Shown here: piece by piece, positions 18,304-20,443 of the stretch
Position numbering within the stretch: position 1 is the stretch's first letter
How the letters are laid out: each line of letters begins with the position of its first letter
Source: Pleurobrachia bachei
Taxonomy: Eukaryota > Ctenophora > Tentaculata > Cydippida > Pleurobrachiidae
DNA: 20,443 nucleotides
Direction of reading: 5' to 3'
Assembly: GCA_000695325.1 (NCBI GenBank)
Contig: AVPN01000816.1
Span: 1 to 20,443, forward strand
Made by a program: the position numbers and the translations under genes
The notes under the pieces: generated by a model
Told to the model about the DNA's origin: nothing
The model's input: the letters and a program-made list of their open reading frames with translations, nothing else
Database searches by the model: none

Positions 18304-18565
18304 TCTTCTTCTTCTTTCTTCTTCTTCTTTTTCTTCTTGCAGCTGGTCCCTTCTACGAATTGCTGCTGTTTTTCCCGCGCTCTAGGTTCATCCAACGCGA
18401 CTTTCAGCCTCAGCTTGGACGTTTAATGGCGCGGCTTAAGTGCTAAATGCGCGGCTTTTCTGTATTTTCGGCTTACAATACGTATTTAATACGTATTAAA
18501 TACATATTTGCGCGTGTATTTAATACGTATTTTTGAAAATAATACGTATTATATTCTGACTAGGG
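17607..18565. mobile_element. 959-bp MITE with ~130-bp terminal inverted repeats and a CTT array
   Basis: Left end CCCAAGTCAGAATATAATAC; right end, on the other strand, CCCTAGTCAGAATATAATAC. The inverted repeats run 17607-17738 and 18441-18565, full of AATACGTATT units, and end in GCGCATTTAGCA. The empty counterpart in unit 2 (16368-16369) shows a 2-bp duplication, CA. No transposase; the core is mainly a CTT microsatellite. A 2-bp target site with CCC ends does not let me name the superfamily. Confidence 0.85.
17894..18337 (+). repeat. CTT trinucleotide array
   Basis: About 400 bp of uninterrupted CTT (roughly 134 units, 17894-18296), then a degenerate tail to about 18337. The long open frames over it (poly-Leu, poly-Phe, poly-Arg) are by-products of the repeat. 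Confidence 0.97.
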
Positions 18566-18804
18566 CAGTGACAGCGAGGAGAAACGTGATATACATACCG
18601 TTGTTTCAGCAAGTGCTGTGTCATTTTCTACCAGCCTTGGAAATTCTTGTAGCTGCAACAATATGTGTAAAAACAGTTGCGACAGCAGAAAAAGTAAGAT
18701 GACATGCAACCACTGCTGTATATAATATATTGTAGATAAAACATAGACCATGCCTAAAGTCAATTTATGGTACTAATCCCCCCACACAACGGATGTGACA
18801 AGAG

Positions 18805-19134
18805 GTGAAGACTAAAACGGGGATTTTTATGGATGCCCCTGATACTGGAAGAGGAGGAAATACATTAAAAGGCGACATCTGCAAGAGACTGCTGCACAGC
18901 AAAGTTCAGAAAAGTGAACGATGGGAGAAGTTTAGCGCCTTCCACGATCTTATTACGCTCATTCAAACGATTAGTGTGGCCATCAACATCGATGGGGGTC
19001 GCTCTGAGCAAAAGTTCAAATGTTATACTCCACCCCGTACAGCTTTCCATTATGTAGCTGCCCCAAATAGTGCGGGAAACGCATATGTTGACCCTTCTGA
19101 TGTTTGTGCAGACGTCATCAGCAAAACTCAATGA
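18805..19134 (+). pseudogene. coding fragment of the tandem family (GGNT block)
   Basis: An open frame of 109 residues with TGIFMDAPDTGRGGNTLKGD near its start and LITLIQTISVAINID in the middle. Units 1 and 2 keep only the beginning of it (TGILMDAPDP near 15570 and 16600), after the Cys-rich exon. The pattern GxGGNTxxGDxxRRLL followed by a hydrophobic helix reminds me of the N-terminal half of the same hypothetical repeat-family proteins as the KYExY block. It is preceded by no clear start and probably does not encode a working protein alone. Confidence 0.5.
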
Positions 19135-19206
19135 AGAATCAGCCCAAAAAGCCCTATGAGAAATCCCGATGTTACCGATGCATCAAACCGGGAAATAGGA
19201 GATACT
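19132..19206 (+). mobile_element. short zinc-knuckle-like scrap, possible retroelement fossil
   Basis: A short frame has the spacing of a gag-type zinc knuckle (CYRCIKPG...). It is broken and too short to assign to a family; no reverse transcriptase, integrase or LTR is visible nearby. Confidence 0.3.
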
Positions 19207-19810
19207 GGTAAGCTATCAATATTCTAGATCACGTCATCATCGTGTGAGGATTCTATTCTGACTGTGGACAGGGTACCAGGAGGAACTTCGGTAGCCCGTA
19301 CACGCTGCTGGCGACGGTCGAGCACATCCCCTGAATGGAGCCACGGTTTAGGGGCGCCGTCGACAGTGGCAGGAAATTTTACCAAAAGGATTACACCGAT
19401 TTGTTAATAAGGGTACCAAGCAATGCAGGAAATTTGATTTAACAATTAAATTAGTCTATGAAAAGAACGTTGAAAATCAACCTCCAGGGATCTACTAGAT
19501 CAGTTCACAAAAATACTTTCGCAGGTTGTAGCAGAGCAGGAACAATGTTCCTATAAGGAATGTAAAACCAAGCTAGCCAGTTTGGTGAAACGGGTACAGA
19601 TAAAGAATTATGCTGATATGCAAGACATGCACTGATGGACAGTTATGAAGATTCATCTCTCATCTCTACCGTGGAAGCAAAGAAGGTATTTTAATTTTTA
19701 AGTTGTTTAATTTTAGAATTTTGAACACAAGGTGTTTTACTACACAACTCAAATTGTATTACTATCTTGAATGTTTTGAATCGGGAGTTGGTGGCATCAT
19801 CGAGGCAAAG
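19207..19810. other. no firm gene
   Basis: I see no reading frame or RNA gene here. It separates the GGNT block from the partial fourth unit. Confidence 0.5.
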
Positions 19811-19849
19811 CGGTGCAATACACTCTTATTGTTAAATATTGTTCTTTCC

Positions 19850-20050
19850 TGACTCCTAGATCAACCCAATAGAGGGAGCCGGGAGGAACCCCACTATAAT
19901 TGTACATTATTGGTTCAATCAGTGTTTTATTTTTAGGCCTGCTACAGGACTATACAGAGAGGAGTTTGACGAACTGCTTGATATGTGTCGTTCCGATTTA
20001 AATCCAAATAAGAAGGTTCGGAAGGATTCGCTAAGGGCCATTAAAAATAA
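19850..20050 (+). repeat. partial fourth copy of the tandem family (first block only)
   Basis: The loop-plus-right-arm sequence of 14278-14353 and the first coding block recur here: GLYREEFDELLDMCRSDL and NPNKKVRKDSLRAI, where unit 1 has GLYRDKFDKLLDICRSDL. The similarity ends near 20043, before an A-rich stretch; the rest of the unit is missing or lies outside the window. Confidence 0.7.
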
Positions 20051-20312
20051 AAAGCAAGTCAAACCCCAGTGTCAAAGTTCTGGTATCCAGGGATCCTGGA
20101 TGCTAGTCAATTTTATCGCCAAAATATCTAGTCAAATTTCTAAAATGTGAAAATTATAGTGAGAAATTGAGAAAATGCATGGTATATTTACCGTAGTAGA
20201 AAATTTATAAAAAATAAGGTAGATAAGGATTACAAACTTCAAATCACCATCTTTGTATTTTCTCTAGTTTACAGTTAAACTCTTATTTTCACCACCTCCA
20301 TTTTGACATTTT
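20051..20312. other. AT-rich non-coding stretch
   Basis: No gene or repeat that I can define. Confidence 0.5.
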
Positions 20313-20384
20313 CTATCAGTGGTGTAGTGGTTACACCATGGACTCTCACCCCGATGGTCCGGGTTCGAATCCCGATGGGGTGAT
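20313..20384 (+). repeat. tRNA-Glu(CTC)-like SINE head or tRNA pseudogene
   Basis: Perfect pol III A box TGGTGTAGTGG (20320-20330) and B box GGTTCGAATCC (20362-20372), a D-stem GTGT/ACAC, and an anticodon loop CTCTCAC (20343-20349) as in tRNA-Glu with CTC. But the acceptor ends (CTATCAG and TGGGGTG) do not pair and the anticodon stem is poor, so it is not a working tRNA. A T run (20394-20398) follows. tRNA-derived SINE is the best reading; the body would continue past the window. Confidence 0.65.
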
Positions 20385-20443
20385 TTGGCTTACTTTTTAC
20401 TTTCATAATTTTTTCTATCTTTATTCATTTCAGTGTGTTGTAA

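Larger units (their letters stand above)
16731..18790 (+). repeat. tandem Cys-rich family, unit 3, interrupted by a MITE
   Basis: It contains KIDVVKYEKYCHETYKFILR, the block GLETVHELLRRYRTRISRKN to SDPVLCPVR (open frame 17028-17231, almost identical to unit 1 at 14880-15065), a shortened acidic exon near 17405-17490 and the last exon split by the insertion at 17607-18565. After the insertion, the Cys-rich exon resumes (18566 onward, SLGNSCSCNNMCKNSCDSRK). The near identity to unit 1 over about 190 bp is higher than elsewhere. Confidence 0.6.

Noticed and set aside
17740-18426. Long open frames of poly-Leu, poly-Phe and poly-Arg
   Set aside because: All three are reading frames of the CTT array inside a MITE; they have no other coding sense.
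20320-20383. Functional tRNA-Glu gene
   Set aside because: The acceptor stem does not pair and the anticodon stem is poor.

Overview
This window looks like nuclear DNA from an intron-rich invertebrate animal. Genes are split by short GT-AG introns, there is a tandem pair of SLC22-type transporter genes, and much of the rest is mobile-element debris (MITEs, a LINE fragment, a tRNA-derived repeat, multi-copy protein-coding repeats). A sponge or cnidarian would fit, but nothing here fixes the species. Nothing looks bacterial, phage or organellar.

Left part (1-4310, minus strand): two head-to-tail copies of an SLC22/MFS solute carrier with the same exon layout (exon sizes 133, 53, 377 nt, then a long last exon). 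The copy at 2333-4065 reads open but has lost the stretch for about four central membrane helices. The copy at 1-1867 keeps part of that stretch but has in-frame stops near the window edge. A small hairpin element sits in intron 1 of both copies, so it predates the duplication. A different MITE lies only upstream of the left copy.

Middle (4311-8200): mostly non-coding. It holds a 50-bp near-perfect palindrome, an inverted copy of a repeat carrying paired X-box-like dyads, about 1.07 kb packed with AGCGCT palindromes and broken by a Tigger-like MITE and a CT run, and a broken LINE endonuclease fragment.

8200-13800: a possible small arginine-rich gene (8205-8650, plus), coding-like blocks of unknown, probably transposon-related family (8702-10477, plus), and a well-supported but unrecognised seven-exon gene on the minus strand (13323-11540). 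That gene is flanked on both sides by copies of the X-box-bearing repeat, and its last exon appears to be made from one of them.

Right part (14252-20050): three tandem units, plus pieces, of a repeated gene-like family. Its parts are an acidic serine/aspartate stretch, a cysteine-rich CXC-like tail and a block resembling hypothetical repeat-family proteins of invertebrates. All units look decayed. A 959-bp MITE with ~130-bp terminal inverted repeats and a ~400-bp CTT array sits in the last exon of unit 3, and unit 2 preserves the empty site. The window ends with a tRNA-Glu-like SINE head at 20313-20384.
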